From positions 1 to 64,000 of the forward strand of contig JACPUT010000016.1 of the NCBI GenBank assembly GCA_016192145.1: a stretch of 64,000 bases of DNA. Reading direction: 5' to 3'. The stretch is from Acidobacteriota bacterium (GTDB lineage Bacteria > Acidobacteriota > Holophagae > Holophagales > Holophagaceae). Position 1 is the first letter of the stretch, and every line of letters begins with the position of its first letter. Shown one piece after another: positions 46,392 to 54,386 of this stretch. The notes under the pieces are model-generated. The model did no database searches. It was not told the origin of the DNA and worked only from the letters and a program-made list of their open reading frames with translations. Made by a program: the position numbers and the translations under genes.

Positions 46392-46717
46392 CTCACCCGC
46401 TGGAAGGTCACCTCCGCAGGCCAGGGCCGGCGATCCAACCAGCCCGTCAGGGCCCGCTGCAGCCTCACGCGCTGCTCGGGCCCCAGGGCGAGATCAGCTC
46501 CCACCCAGGATCCCCTGGCGCGGGCCTTCACCTCCACCACCCGCAGCTCCCCGCCGCGGGCGAGGATCAAATCCAGCTCCAGCCGCCCGACCCTCTCCCG
46601 CCAGCCCACGGCCTCGAAGCCGCGGAACCAGAGGAGCCAGAAGGTGAGGCGCTCCGCCCACTGGCCATAGCGGCGGGCGGCCTCACCGCGACGGGTCGGA
46701 GCTGGGGAGGCGGACAT
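46325..46717 (-). CDS. YraN family (UPF0102) endonuclease-like protein
   Basis: About 130 residues from ATG 46717 (MSASPAPTRRGEAARRYGQ). It has the Mrr/Holliday-resolvase-like core of UPF0102: GEAARRYGQWAERL, then RVGRLELDLILARGGELRVVEVKAR with Asp, and the E-V-K signature VEVKAR. Some members cleave DNA; the cell role is unclear. A start 12 codons earlier would overlap the upstream gene by 26 bases, so I use the internal one. Its 3' end is repeated in the gap downstream. Confidence 0.85.
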   Translation of the reverse strand: MSASPAPTRRGEAARRYGQWAERLTFWLLWFRGFEAVGWRERVGRLELDLILARGGELRVVEVKARARGSWVGADLALGPEQRVRLQRALTGWLDRRPWPAEVTFQRVSWAGWRCRFHPVERWDGLGPPR

Positions 46718-46727
46718 GGCGCGCCCG

Positions 46728-47180
46728 TCAATGCATCGGGATCTTCTCGACACCGGGTTTCCGCAGGAGCTTTAACCCCGGGGCGGGAGCCTCGTAGGTG
46801 TCGGGGCCGAAGAAGCTCATCAACCGCCCCTTGATGGGTCGAAGATCCGCGGGATTCCGGGCCACACCCAACAACCAGGCGTTCGCCCGGATCTTGATGG
46901 GGTAGACCTCCCCCTCGAAGCCCTCCCGGTGGGATGACATCTCGTAACCCCCCGGCGCCAGGCCGCCGACCTTGAACTGGCCCCTCCCATCCGTCACCGC
47001 CACCCAAGCGCGGCCATCCCGATGCTTGACGAGGACCTGGACCCCCGCGATCGGCGCGCCCGCCGCATCGCGGACCTCCGCCTTGATCCCGCCCGTGGTG
47101 CCGGAGATGGTGGTCGCGGCGGGAACCGGATTTCCCGAGGGCTGGGCGAGCAGGCAAAGCGTGAGGATCGCGACGTTCAT
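46728..47180 (-). CDS. Exported carboxypeptidase-regulatory-like domain protein
   Basis: A 150-residue secreted protein. It starts MNVAILTLCLLAQPSGNP, a signal peptide, followed by a CarboxypepD_reg-like beta-sandwich with IKAEVRDAAGAPIAGVQVLV and GLAPGGYEMSSHREGF. The remainder (about 100-150) has no recognised domain (RLMSFFGPDTYEAPAPG). Such domains are common in outer-surface proteins of Acidobacteria and Bacteroidetes. It precedes the YraN-like gene by 10 bp. Function unknown. Confidence 0.75.
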   Translation of the reverse strand: MNVAILTLCLLAQPSGNPVPAATTISGTTGGIKAEVRDAAGAPIAGVQVLVKHRDGRAWVAVTDGRGQFKVGGLAPGGYEMSSHREGFEGEVYPIKIRANAWLLGVARNPADLRPIKGRLMSFFGPDTYEAPAPGLKLLRKPGVEKIPMH

Positions 47181-47232
47181 GGAACACCTTGCGCAGGAGC
47201 GAGCGGATCCGGAGCCGATGCGGGGGAAGGCA

Positions 47233-47595
47233 CTACCGGGTCCGATCCGCCGGGGGAGGCTGGTTGAGCCAATAAAAGGCCGCGAGGGCTCCCGCCGCCA
47301 ACTGGCGGACGACTCCCCAGGCGGGAAGGAATAGGCCGGAGTTGTCCTCCCAGAGTTCGGGATGATCCGAGGCGCTCAGGGTTTCGATCTCGCGGTTCAG
47401 CAAACGCAGGGCGTGGCGTTGGGACTCGGACCAACTCACTTCGCTCTCCGCGTTGGCCCGCCGGAAGGCCTCCCCGAACTCCAGGATCAACTCATCGGTC
47501 ACCACCTCCATGCCCGGGTAGAGCTTGGGCTGCACGGCAGCCGGCTGGGCCAGGGCCTGCAGCGCCCATTGGAGGTTCTGTTCGGATTCGCGCAT
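47233..47595 (-). CDS. Hypothetical protein
   Basis: A 120-residue cytoplasmic protein that I do not recognise. It is mostly helical (MRESEQNLQWALQALAQP, SESQRHALRLLNREIETL), with a tail that is partly hydrophobic (LAAGALAAFYWLNQPPP) and could touch the membrane. Codon use is like that of its neighbours. It stands between the exported protein gene and a small membrane-protein gene, all in the same direction, separated by 45-52 bp. Confidence 0.6.
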   Translation of the reverse strand: MRESEQNLQWALQALAQPAAVQPKLYPGMEVVTDELILEFGEAFRRANAESEVSWSESQRHALRLLNREIETLSASDHPELWEDNSGLFLPAWGVVRQLAAGALAAFYWLNQPPPADRTR

Positions 47596-47640
47596 GGGTC
47601 ACCTGGTCAACGGGAATGGGGAGTCCGGCAGCGTATGCCC

Positions 47641-48210
47641 CTACTCATCCCGCCGGGGCATCAACAGGCTCCGCTGCACGCGCTCCAGGTTGCCCTGCAG
47701 GCGCACGAGCTTCCAGGCGAGCACCATGGCGTACCCAAGCCACACCCAGAGGAGGCGGGGATCCACGGGCGTCCGTTTGAGGACTTCGGTACCGATGTCC
47801 AGCCGCAGCCCGTAGAGGAACCACACCACGCCGCCGTAGCCGATGATGAGGTGGCCCCACTGGATCCAGTGGGGGCGGAGACACTCCTTCACCTTCCAGC
47901 GGAAGAGCAGGAAGCGCGTCATGAGGTCGCTCTTCTCCTCGGAGAAGTGGAGGGCGATGAGGCGGTCCACGCTGGGGGCGTATCGATGCACCTTCAGCTC
48001 CTCGATCTCCTCCGCGCCATTGAGCTTGCGCAGCAGGGCGCTGCGGATCTTCCCCACCGCCTCCTCCCAGGGCGCTTCCTCCCGGCTCAAGGTCAGGTGG
48101 AGCCGCACGAGCCCCACCCAGAGCAGCGCCTGGGCCAGCAGCACCGCCCAAAGAGCCGTGCCCTGCCAACCATAGCCGCGCGCCAGTTCGAGGAATTTGC
48201 CGAGATCCAT
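47641..48210 (-). CDS. Hypothetical membrane protein
   Basis: A 189-residue protein from ATG 48210 (MDLGKFLELARGYG). It has an N-terminal membrane segment (WQGTALWAVLLAQALLWVGL, about 13-32), a charged middle (LRKLNGAEEIEELKVHRYAPSV as two pieces, about 55-95) and two further segments (IIGYGGVVWFLYGL and LLWVWLGYAMVLAWKL). No family recognised. It is divergent from the large exported protein gene with about 107 bp between starts. Confidence 0.65.
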   Translation of the reverse strand: MDLGKFLELARGYGWQGTALWAVLLAQALLWVGLVRLHLTLSREEAPWEEAVGKIRSALLRKLNGAEEIEELKVHRYAPSVDRLIALHFSEEKSDLMTRFLLFRWKVKECLRPHWIQWGHLIIGYGGVVWFLYGLRLDIGTEVLKRTPVDPRLLWVWLGYAMVLAWKLVRLQGNLERVQRSLLMPRRDE

Positions 48211-48317
48211 GGGTGATAGGATGCCGCATCCGACCATGCGACCGCATCTATTCCTCCTGGCGTGAACAAATCGATGAGGTGGTTCAACCCTTCCCCCAAT
48301 GGGAGGATCCTTTCCCC

Positions 48318-50639
48318 GTGCGCACCTCCATCCTGCTCCTCACGCTGCCCCTGCTCGCCCAGCCCGCCCCAGGCCCTTCGGGGCAGGCCTCGGGCGGACC
48401 GGGCCAGGGAAGGCCCCAGGGCGGGCCCGCAATTCCAGGGGGGGGCCGCGGCGGCGTGACCAACCGCCCGGCCTTCGACTTGGGTGCCTCTCCCGTCCAC
48501 CGGCTCTGGACCCGCGAGGTGGATCTCTCCGCAGGGTGGTCCCGCGCGGATCCGGAAATGCGCCTCCTCTGGAACGAGGAGCTGCACCTCGACACCCCCA
48601 CCGAAGCGCAGGTGCAAGCCCTCTGGGAGAAGGAAGGCTGGAACCTCGACGATCCCCGGGTGGTGCTCGTGGGCGCGGAGGATCGCGTCGTGGCGTCCTG
48701 GGCCGGGGAGCCCCGCCCCGAGGAGGTGCTCGCCGCGCTGAAGGGGGGCGGGTGGGCCTCGCGGCAGATGCGCCTGCAGGAGTTCCTCCGGGAGCATCCC
48801 GATCAGGGGCAGACGCGGCTCGCCCTGATCCAGGTTTTCGCGGCCCGGGCCCGCCGCCTCGATCCTGAACAGGACGCCGCCCTCAGCGCCGCCAACGCGG
48901 CGGCCCTCGAGGCGCAGCTGGAGCGCCTGCGCGAACTTCCCGATTGGGCCGTTCGCAGCTCCGGCCAGGCCTGGAATTCCATGCTGCGGAACACCCTCGA
49001 CCGCGACCCTGCGCCCATCGGCCCTGACCTTCGACGCCACCTGAAGGAGGACGTGGCGGCGGAGATCCTCCGCAATCCCGCCGACGGCGCCCTTTGGTCC
49101 CTCTGGGGCCTCCTCGCCACCGAGCCCAGCGACGCGGAGGCGCTCATCGCCCAGGTGCCCCGGCTCCCGGGGCAGCCCCTGCTTCCCCCAGGCGCCGTGC
49201 AACCCCTCGTGGAGTTCCACCTGCGCACGGGCGCCTGCGCCGCCCTGGAGGCCCTGGCCAGCCGCATCATCCCCGAGACCCCCACCTGGAGCGCGGACGC
49301 CGCATGGCGCTCGGCGCGGGTGGCGGCCCTCATCGGTCAGCGACGCAAGGAGGAGGCTTTCCGTACGATGCAGTCCGATCAGGAGGCCCTGCCCGAGGTG
49401 GGTTTCATGGGCCGCGTGATGGGCCTGCTCCCCTTGCTGCAGCAGCTCCCCGGCGGGGAACCCTACCTCACCCCGGAGGATCGGGTGCGGCTCTTCAGTA
49501 TCATCAACGAGGGCGGCCAGTTGGCCCGGGCGAAGGCCAAGGCCCGCCGCGCCGACGAGGACGAGAAGGCCCCCGTGCTCCGCCTGGAGGTGGGTGGCGG
49601 CCCCCCCTGGGCCAAGGACTGGGCGGGCCTCGCCAAGCACCCCGCCTTCGACGAGTGGGGCCCGTCGGAGCTCGCCTTCGGCAACTTGGAAGGCAGGCCC
49701 TGGCAGGCCCTGCGGGAACGGAAGGGCTGGGGTCCGGAAGCCCGCTGGATCCTGCGCAAGGGCGACGACGTCTTCGCCTCGGGCACGGAGGCGCCCACGG
49801 CCCAGGCCCTGGCGGACGCGGCCCGCGCCCAGGGGGAGCCCCACCTCGCCCAGTTGCGCAAAATCATGAAGGAACACCCGGACCTCCTCGCGGCGAGAAG
49901 CCTGCGGTTGGCCTACTTGAAGGAGCGCATGCCCCACCCGCGCCTGGAGGCGCTGCTCCTGGAGGACGCCCAGAAACTCGATTCCGGCTTCCTTCCCGAG
50001 GGCTTCAAGCCCCTGCCCGAGCTGTGGGCGGGGCCCGCCCGGCGCAAGACGACGGAGCTCGAAGGGGCCCTTGCGCGCTGGCCCCAGAGCCTCCCCCTCT
50101 GGCGGGCCTGGCTGGATTGGTCCCAGGTCGCCGGCCAAGGCGACGCGGCGGCCCTGCTCCAGGCCCTGCCCCAGCCGCCCCTGGAGCCCGGGGAGGAGGG
50201 TCCCCTGCCTGCGGACTTGGGTGGTTCCATCGCGAATCGCCTGGAGGAGCTGGGGCGGCTGAAGGAACTGGCCGCCTTCGGCCGGCCCTTCTGGGAATCC
50301 ATGAAGACGCGCCTATCCCATGCGATCCGCACGGCGGAAGGTGCCCGCAGGGGCGGCCCTCCCGTGGACTCCCCCAAAGCCCCCACCCCCGAAGCCATGC
50401 GGCGGATGGCCCAAGGCCAGGTGGCCCTCACCCAGATCCGCTCGACCATGGGCCTCCTGCGCCCCTGGGTGGCAGCCTTACGCGCCACCCGCCAGGGCCC
50501 GGAGGCGGATGCGGTGGTGGCCACCCTGGAGGCCATCCAACCGGGCCTCAGTCAGCGTCTCAACGCCGGGAGCCGGCGCGAAGCCCCTACAGCCCCTTCC
50601 ACCCCAGCTCGCCCCACTGGAGGAAATCCTCCGCGCTGA
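48318..50639 (+). CDS. Large exported protein with internal duplication, unknown function
   Basis: A 773-residue protein. I place the start at GTG 48318, preceded by GGAGG at about 12 bases, because it gives a signal peptide (VRTSILLLTLPLLAQPAPG). Then come a Gly/Pro-rich stretch and two related halves: about 75-140 (VLVGAEDRVVASW, LQEFLREHPDQGQTRLALIQ) and about 455-545 (ILRKGDDVFASG, LRKIMKEHPDLLAARSLRL). Helical, repeat-like segments in between recall TPR-type solenoids. No catalytic motif is seen. Its last 53 bp overlap the convergent exonuclease gene. A Pro/Ala-rich C-terminus follows. Confidence 0.7.
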   Translation: MRTSILLLTLPLLAQPAPGPSGQASGGPGQGRPQGGPAIPGGGRGGVTNRPAFDLGASPVHRLWTREVDLSAGWSRADPEMRLLWNEELHLDTPTEAQVQALWEKEGWNLDDPRVVLVGAEDRVVASWAGEPRPEEVLAALKGGGWASRQMRLQEFLREHPDQGQTRLALIQVFAARARRLDPEQDAALSAANAAALEAQLERLRELPDWAVRSSGQAWNSMLRNTLDRDPAPIGPDLRRHLKEDVAAEILRNPADGALWSLWGLLATEPSDAEALIAQVPRLPGQPLLPPGAVQPLVEFHLRTGACAALEALASRIIPETPTWSADAAWRSARVAALIGQRRKEEAFRTMQSDQEALPEVGFMGRVMGLLPLLQQLPGGEPYLTPEDRVRLFSIINEGGQLARAKAKARRADEDEKAPVLRLEVGGGPPWAKDWAGLAKHPAFDEWGPSELAFGNLEGRPWQALRERKGWGPEARWILRKGDDVFASGTEAPTAQALADAARAQGEPHLAQLRKIMKEHPDLLAARSLRLAYLKERMPHPRLEALLLEDAQKLDSGFLPEGFKPLPELWAGPARRKTTELEGALARWPQSLPLWRAWLDWSQVAGQGDAAALLQALPQPPLEPGEEGPLPADLGGSIANRLEELGRLKELAAFGRPFWESMKTRLSHAIRTAEGARRGGPPVDSPKAPTPEAMRRMAQGQVALTQIRSTMGLLRPWVAALRATRQGPEADAVVATLEAIQPGLSQRLNAGSRREAPTAPSTPARPTGGNPPR

Positions 50640-51219
50640 GGCCCTGCGCTTCCGCCCGCCCCATCAGGTGCTGCAGCAGCTCCGCCGTGGCCTCCGCATC
50701 CTGCAAGGCCCGATGGGCCCGGGTGTTCACGATGCCGAAGTGCTCGCATAGCTTCTGCAGGCTGTAGCCCTTGGCTTCCGGCGCCAGGGCCTGGGCCAGT
50801 TTCTTGGTGCACACCAGCCGATGGCGCGACCACATCCCCGCCGGCAGGTAGGCCTTGAGGAAGGAGCCATCGAAGGCCGCGTGGTGCGCCACCCACACGG
50901 TGCCCTCCACGAAGGGCGCCAACTCCAGCGCCACCCGCTCCAGGGGCGGCGCATCGGCCAGCATGGCGCCCGTGATGCCCGTGAGCTTCGTGATGATGGG
51001 GCTCACGTAGCCCTCGATGGCGCAGAGCCGCTGGAAGCGCTCCTGCACGACGAGGCCCTGGAGCCTCACCACCCCGAACTCCGTGATCTCCGCCGCGGCC
51101 CTGAACGTGCCCGTCTTCCTCCACCCGGAGTGGGGCGACATGCCCGTCGTCTCCAGGTCGATGACGGAGAAGCTGAGGTCGCGCGGGGCCTGGGGCGGAA
51201 GGGGAAGGAGTTCGTCCAT
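50587..51219 (-). CDS. DnaQ-like 3'-5' exonuclease
   Basis: A 210-residue DEDDh-family exonuclease. ExoI is FSVIDLETTG (Asp and Glu), ExoII is HHAAFDGSFL and ExoIII is RAHRALQDAEATAEL (His and Asp). The family includes the proofreading epsilon subunit of DNA polymerase III, RNase T and stand-alone repair enzymes. No clamp-binding motif could be identified, so the exact role is unsettled. An insertion of about ten residues after ExoI (MSPHSGWRKTGTFRAAAEI) is unusual. Convergent with and overlapping the end of the upstream exported-protein gene. Confidence 0.88.
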   Translation of the reverse strand: MDELLPLPPQAPRDLSFSVIDLETTGMSPHSGWRKTGTFRAAAEITEFGVVRLQGLVVQERFQRLCAIEGYVSPIITKLTGITGAMLADAPPLERVALELAPFVEGTVWVAHHAAFDGSFLKAYLPAGMWSRHRLVCTKKLAQALAPEAKGYSLQKLCEHFGIVNTRAHRALQDAEATAELLQHLMGRAEAQGLSAEDFLQWGELGWKGL

Positions 51220-51242
51220 GGGACTAGATCATCGCGTGAGTA

Positions 51243-51309
51243 GCGGGAAAGGGATGAACCACCAAGACACCAAGGCACCAAGAAAAGCCAAAAGGCATTT
51301 GGTGGTTCA
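51243..51309. repeat. Tandem-arm inverted repeat H, CCAAGACA octamer family (short)
   Basis: The left arm is octamers CCAAGACA, CCAAGGCA, CCAAGAAA (51262-51285). An 11-bp inverted pair, TGAACCACCAA (51255-51265) with 51299-51309, forms the outer stem. The 5' flank GCGGGAAAGG is the same as in element I, and the arm ends in GAAAAGCC as in G and I. The right arm has mostly been lost. Further hairpins GCTTTCAAAGC (51310-51320) and CCTGCGTC/GACGCAGG (51349-51372) fill the rest of the 174-bp gap. Confidence 0.7.
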
Positions 51310-51393
51310 GCTTTCAAAGCTTCGGCCTCCCTTTTGCGCCCTTCCCCGCCTGCGTCGCTTCCTTGACGCAGGGTTGTCCACGACGAGGTCCCC

Positions 51394-51948
51394 ATGAACC
51401 CCAAAATGCTCGCCTGGGTCGCGCTCCCCATCATCCTCAGCGCCGGGGTGATCTGGATGTCCGCCCAGGAGGCCCAGGAGGGGGCCAAGGCCCCGGCGGC
51501 GACGGGCGTGAAGGTGGCCGACCTGGCCCAGACCCTCCAGGCCAAGGAGAAGCAACTGGCCCAGAAGGAACAGGAGCTGCGGGAACTGGAGCAACGGCTC
51601 TACACCCTGCAGGCCACCCTCGACACCCAACGAAACGAAGTGCTGGCGAAGGAGAAGCTCATCCTCGAGGAGATCAAGAAGCTCGAGGACCTCCGCACCC
51701 GCAAGCCCATCGACCCCCAGCTCATCAACACCTACGCGGCCATGGACCCCACCCCGGGGGCCGCGGCCCTGAAGGAACTGGCCAACCGCAACCTGGATGT
51801 GGCCGTGGCCCTGCTGGGCGGCATGAATCCCAAGAAGGCGGCCAAGCTCATGGATGCCCTGGCCCTCCTGGACGCGCCCCTGGCGGGCCGGGTGAGCGAA
51901 AAAGTGGGCCTCAGCAAGCAGCCCGAGGGTGCCCCCGCTGCTCCTTGA
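51394..51948 (+). CDS. MotE-like flagellar protein
   Basis: A 184-residue protein with an N-terminal membrane anchor (MLAWVALPIILSAGVIWM), a coiled coil (about 45-105) and a C-terminal MgtE-N-like helical domain (LINTYAAMDPTPGAAALKEL, then LLGGMNPKKAAKLMDAL). MotE proteins of this shape act as periplasmic or membrane chaperones of the stator MotC or FliG-interacting partners. It is the first gene of the third flagellar cluster, followed 84 bp later by fliK. ATG 51394 is preceded by GAGG. Confidence 0.75.
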   Translation: MNPKMLAWVALPIILSAGVIWMSAQEAQEGAKAPAATGVKVADLAQTLQAKEKQLAQKEQELRELEQRLYTLQATLDTQRNEVLAKEKLILEEIKKLEDLRTRKPIDPQLINTYAAMDPTPGAAALKELANRNLDVAVALLGGMNPKKAAKLMDALALLDAPLAGRVSEKVGLSKQPEGAPAAP

Positions 51949-51989
51949 GACCAAATCGGCCTTGACCCGGTCAAATTAGCCCGCTGCAT

Positions 51990-52005
51990 CGGCACGAGGC
52001 TGGCC
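51990..52005 (+). promoter_or_regulatory. Possible sigma-54-type promoter before fliK
   Basis: CGGCACGAGGCTGGCC fits the GG and GC spacing of the -24/-12 consensus, with a C for the first T and a G in the -12 motif. Transcription would start near 52016, about 16 bp ahead of ATG 52032. Weaker than the flgB site; a related TGGCACGAGCC at 53641 before flgD has the -24 but not a good -12 half. Confidence 0.4.
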
Positions 52006-52031
52006 CAGTGAAGGGTCAAGCCGAGGTACCC

Positions 52032-53639
52032 ATGCAAGCCTTGCCCGTGACATCCCCGAGCAGCCCCGCCCCTCGCCGGGACGAGGGCCCGGACCTCCAG
52101 GACGGCCGCTTCGGCGCCGTCATGGCCTCCTTCCTGCCCTTCCAGGCGGCCCCGGCGCCCGAGGCCCCCGTGGTCCGGGAAGCCACCCAGGCCCCCGAAT
52201 CCACCGACCCCAGCCCCCGACGCGAGCTGGCCAGACGGACGGAACGGGGGCAATTCGCGGCGAAGGCCCCGCACCAGGTTCAGGAACAGGCCCAGGCCAA
52301 GGCCCCGGAAATGCCGGAGGGAGCCCCCGCCAACGCCAAACCGGAGCCCATGGCGCCAACCCAAGGGCCCGAGCGCTTCCCCCCGGCCGAAAAGGCCCAA
52401 GGGCCCGGCGCCATTTCGGAGGCCAGGCCCACCGCCCCCTTCGCGCCCGCCCCGCTTCCGATTCCGACCCAGGCTGCCCTTCCGGAGACCCTACCCCCCA
52501 CCTCCGCGCCAGCCCAGGCCCCGGCCCAGGGCCTGATCGCGGTGGACCTCCCCCCTGCGGGGACCTCGGCCCTTGAAGTGGATCCCTCCGGGGCCTCGGC
52601 CGCCCCCCGCTCGCCTGCGGTTCCCCATGGGGCCGCCACGCCTCCCCCCGTGCCTGACATCACGCTCTCCCTGGGGGCGGCCCCCGAGGCGAACAAGCTC
52701 CCGGCCCCGGCCCCCGAGGCGGAAGTGGCCTCTGGACCGTCCCTACCCCCGACCACTCCCGGGAGCGCGACCCTGCCACCCTCCCCCTTGGCACCTCCCC
52801 AGACGTCCCAACCCACCGAGGTACCCCCGCCCAAGGCCCCCTTCCCCCCCAAGGGTGCCCCCAGCCTGGCGGCCTCAGGCCCAGCCCAGCTCGCGGCCGT
52901 CCCGAGCGGGAGCCCCTCGGCCGGGTCCGGGTCCGATGCCTCCCTGCTGGAAGAGGGCGGACAGCCCCCGGCCCAGTCCGAAGGTGAAGGCACCCGCCCG
53001 AGGCCCGTTTCCGGGAGGGCATTCACCGAGGAGGCCCCGCGGACCTCCGAGCCTCAAAAGCCCTTCGCCCCCGAGCCCATCCCCCACCGGGTGGAAGCCG
53101 CCCGCCCCGAAACCCCCAAGGCGGAAGGCCCCAAGTTCCAGGTGCAGCCCGGCTTCACCCGCGACCTGGCCCTGGCCATGCCCACGGTGGCCCCCGCAGT
53201 CAGCCCCAGCGCCGAGATGAAGGCCTCGTCCTCCCCGGTGGTGAACCAAGTGGAGGGCACCCTCCGCTGGATGGTCAAGGGCGCCGTCCCCGAAGCCCGC
53301 CTGCAGCTCCACCCCGAGAGTCTGGGCAAGGTCTCCATCGAGTTGAAGCTCGAAGACGGGCAGGTGCACGCCAAGGTCTGGGTGCAAGATCCGGCGGCCA
53401 TGCAGGCGCTGCAGGATGGTCGCGCCTCCCTGGAGCAGGCCCTCAAGCAATCCGGCCTCCAGCTGGGCAGCTTCGATCTGCAGCAGGGCGGCGACGCCTC
53501 CCGCCAGGCGCCCGAACCCAATTCCCATCACCTCATGAGCCGGAAGGAAGATCCCACCCTCCCCACGGCCCGGCAGGAAGCGCCCCCCGTGGGGGGGCCG
53601 CGCCCCGCGAACTCGCGTCGCATCGAGCTTTACGCCTGA
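52032..53639 (+). CDS. fliK: Flagellar hook-length control protein FliK
   Basis: About 535 residues, very rich in Pro and Ala up to residue 400, as FliK often is. The conserved C-terminal domain shows RLQLHPESLGKVSIELKLED and VWVQDPAAMQALQDG, followed by a Gln-rich tail (SFDLQQGGD). FliK measures hook length and switches the export gate. ATG 52032 has GAGG seven bases before; a GTG at 52008 would add eight residues. The gene order fliK-flgD-flgE supports the call. Confidence 0.88.
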   Translation: MQALPVTSPSSPAPRRDEGPDLQDGRFGAVMASFLPFQAAPAPEAPVVREATQAPESTDPSPRRELARRTERGQFAAKAPHQVQEQAQAKAPEMPEGAPANAKPEPMAPTQGPERFPPAEKAQGPGAISEARPTAPFAPAPLPIPTQAALPETLPPTSAPAQAPAQGLIAVDLPPAGTSALEVDPSGASAAPRSPAVPHGAATPPPVPDITLSLGAAPEANKLPAPAPEAEVASGPSLPPTTPGSATLPPSPLAPPQTSQPTEVPPPKAPFPPKGAPSLAASGPAQLAAVPSGSPSAGSGSDASLLEEGGQPPAQSEGEGTRPRPVSGRAFTEEAPRTSEPQKPFAPEPIPHRVEAARPETPKAEGPKFQVQPGFTRDLALAMPTVAPAVSPSAEMKASSSPVVNQVEGTLRWMVKGAVPEARLQLHPESLGKVSIELKLEDGQVHAKVWVQDPAAMQALQDGRASLEQALKQSGLQLGSFDLQQGGDASRQAPEPNSHHLMSRKEDPTLPTARQEAPPVGGPRPANSRRIELYA

Positions 53640-53680
53640 TTGGCACGAGCCATGTACTGCCTTCCGAGCAGGAGCACCCC

Positions 53681-54349
53681 ATGAGCGTCACCACCCTCAG
53701 CGCCATCGATCCCACTTCCCAGCTCCCGGGATCCCAAAAGACCACCGCCAAGAACGAGATGGGCCAGGATGCCTTCCTCAAGCTCCTCGTGGCGCAGCTG
53801 CAGAACCAGGATCCCACCGGCGAAGGGCAGGATCCCAACCAGATGGTGCAGCAGCTCACGGCCTACAGCAGCCTCGAGCAGGCCACCAAGACCAACACCC
53901 TGCTCTCGGGCATCCAGGGCCAGAACAACGGCCTCGCCCAGTTCCAGGCCGCCGCCCTCGTGGGCCGCACCGTCAAGGTGGTGGGCTCCGGCTTCGCCCT
54001 CCAGGATGGCAAATCGACCATGGCCATCAACCTCGCCGGCGACGCCAAAGTGGCCCTCACCGTGAAGGACGCGAACGGCAAGGTGATCACCACCCTCGAT
54101 CAGGGGCAGCTCGGCAAGGGCCTCCACAACATTGCCTGGAATGGCCTCGATGCCAACGGCGACAAGGTGCCCGATGGCACCTACAGCGTCACCGTGGCAG
54201 CCACCGACCCTGGCACCGGCAAAAACGTGGACTTCACCACCGCCTTCCTCATGAAGGTGAGCGCCGTGAGCTTCCTCGACGGGCAGATCCTCCTCCAGTC
54301 CGGTGCCGCCAGCTTCCTCCTCTCCGACGTCCTCGAAGTCACTTCCTAG
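53681..54349 (+). CDS. flgD: Flagellar hook assembly protein FlgD
   Basis: The hook-capping scaffold protein, 222 residues. Conserved N-terminal part QDAFLKLLVAQLQNQDPT (about 28-45) and LTAYSSLEQATKTN; the C-terminal half is a Tudor-like/Fn3 fold with HNIAWNGLDANGDKVPDGTY. ATG 53681 follows AGGAGC. It sits between fliK and flgE. The gap that precedes it holds a TGGCACGAGCC sequence resembling half of the sigma-54 site. Confidence 0.95.
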   Translation: MSVTTLSAIDPTSQLPGSQKTTAKNEMGQDAFLKLLVAQLQNQDPTGEGQDPNQMVQQLTAYSSLEQATKTNTLLSGIQGQNNGLAQFQAAALVGRTVKVVGSGFALQDGKSTMAINLAGDAKVALTVKDANGKVITTLDQGQLGKGLHNIAWNGLDANGDKVPDGTYSVTVAATDPGTGKNVDFTTAFLMKVSAVSFLDGQILLQSGAASFLLSDVLEVTS

Positions 54350-54357
54350 TCCACCTT

Positions 54358-54377
54358 CCTCCAGCCTCCAGCCTGAA
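54358..54377. repeat. Single arm of the GGCTGGA heptamer repeat
   Basis: CCTCCAGCCTCCAGCC between flgD and flgE is two copies of the TCCAGCC unit of elements E and F, with no opposite arm nearby. It may be a remnant of such an element. The flgE ribosome site AAAGG follows directly. Confidence 0.4.
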
Positions 54378-54386
54378 AGGAACCCC

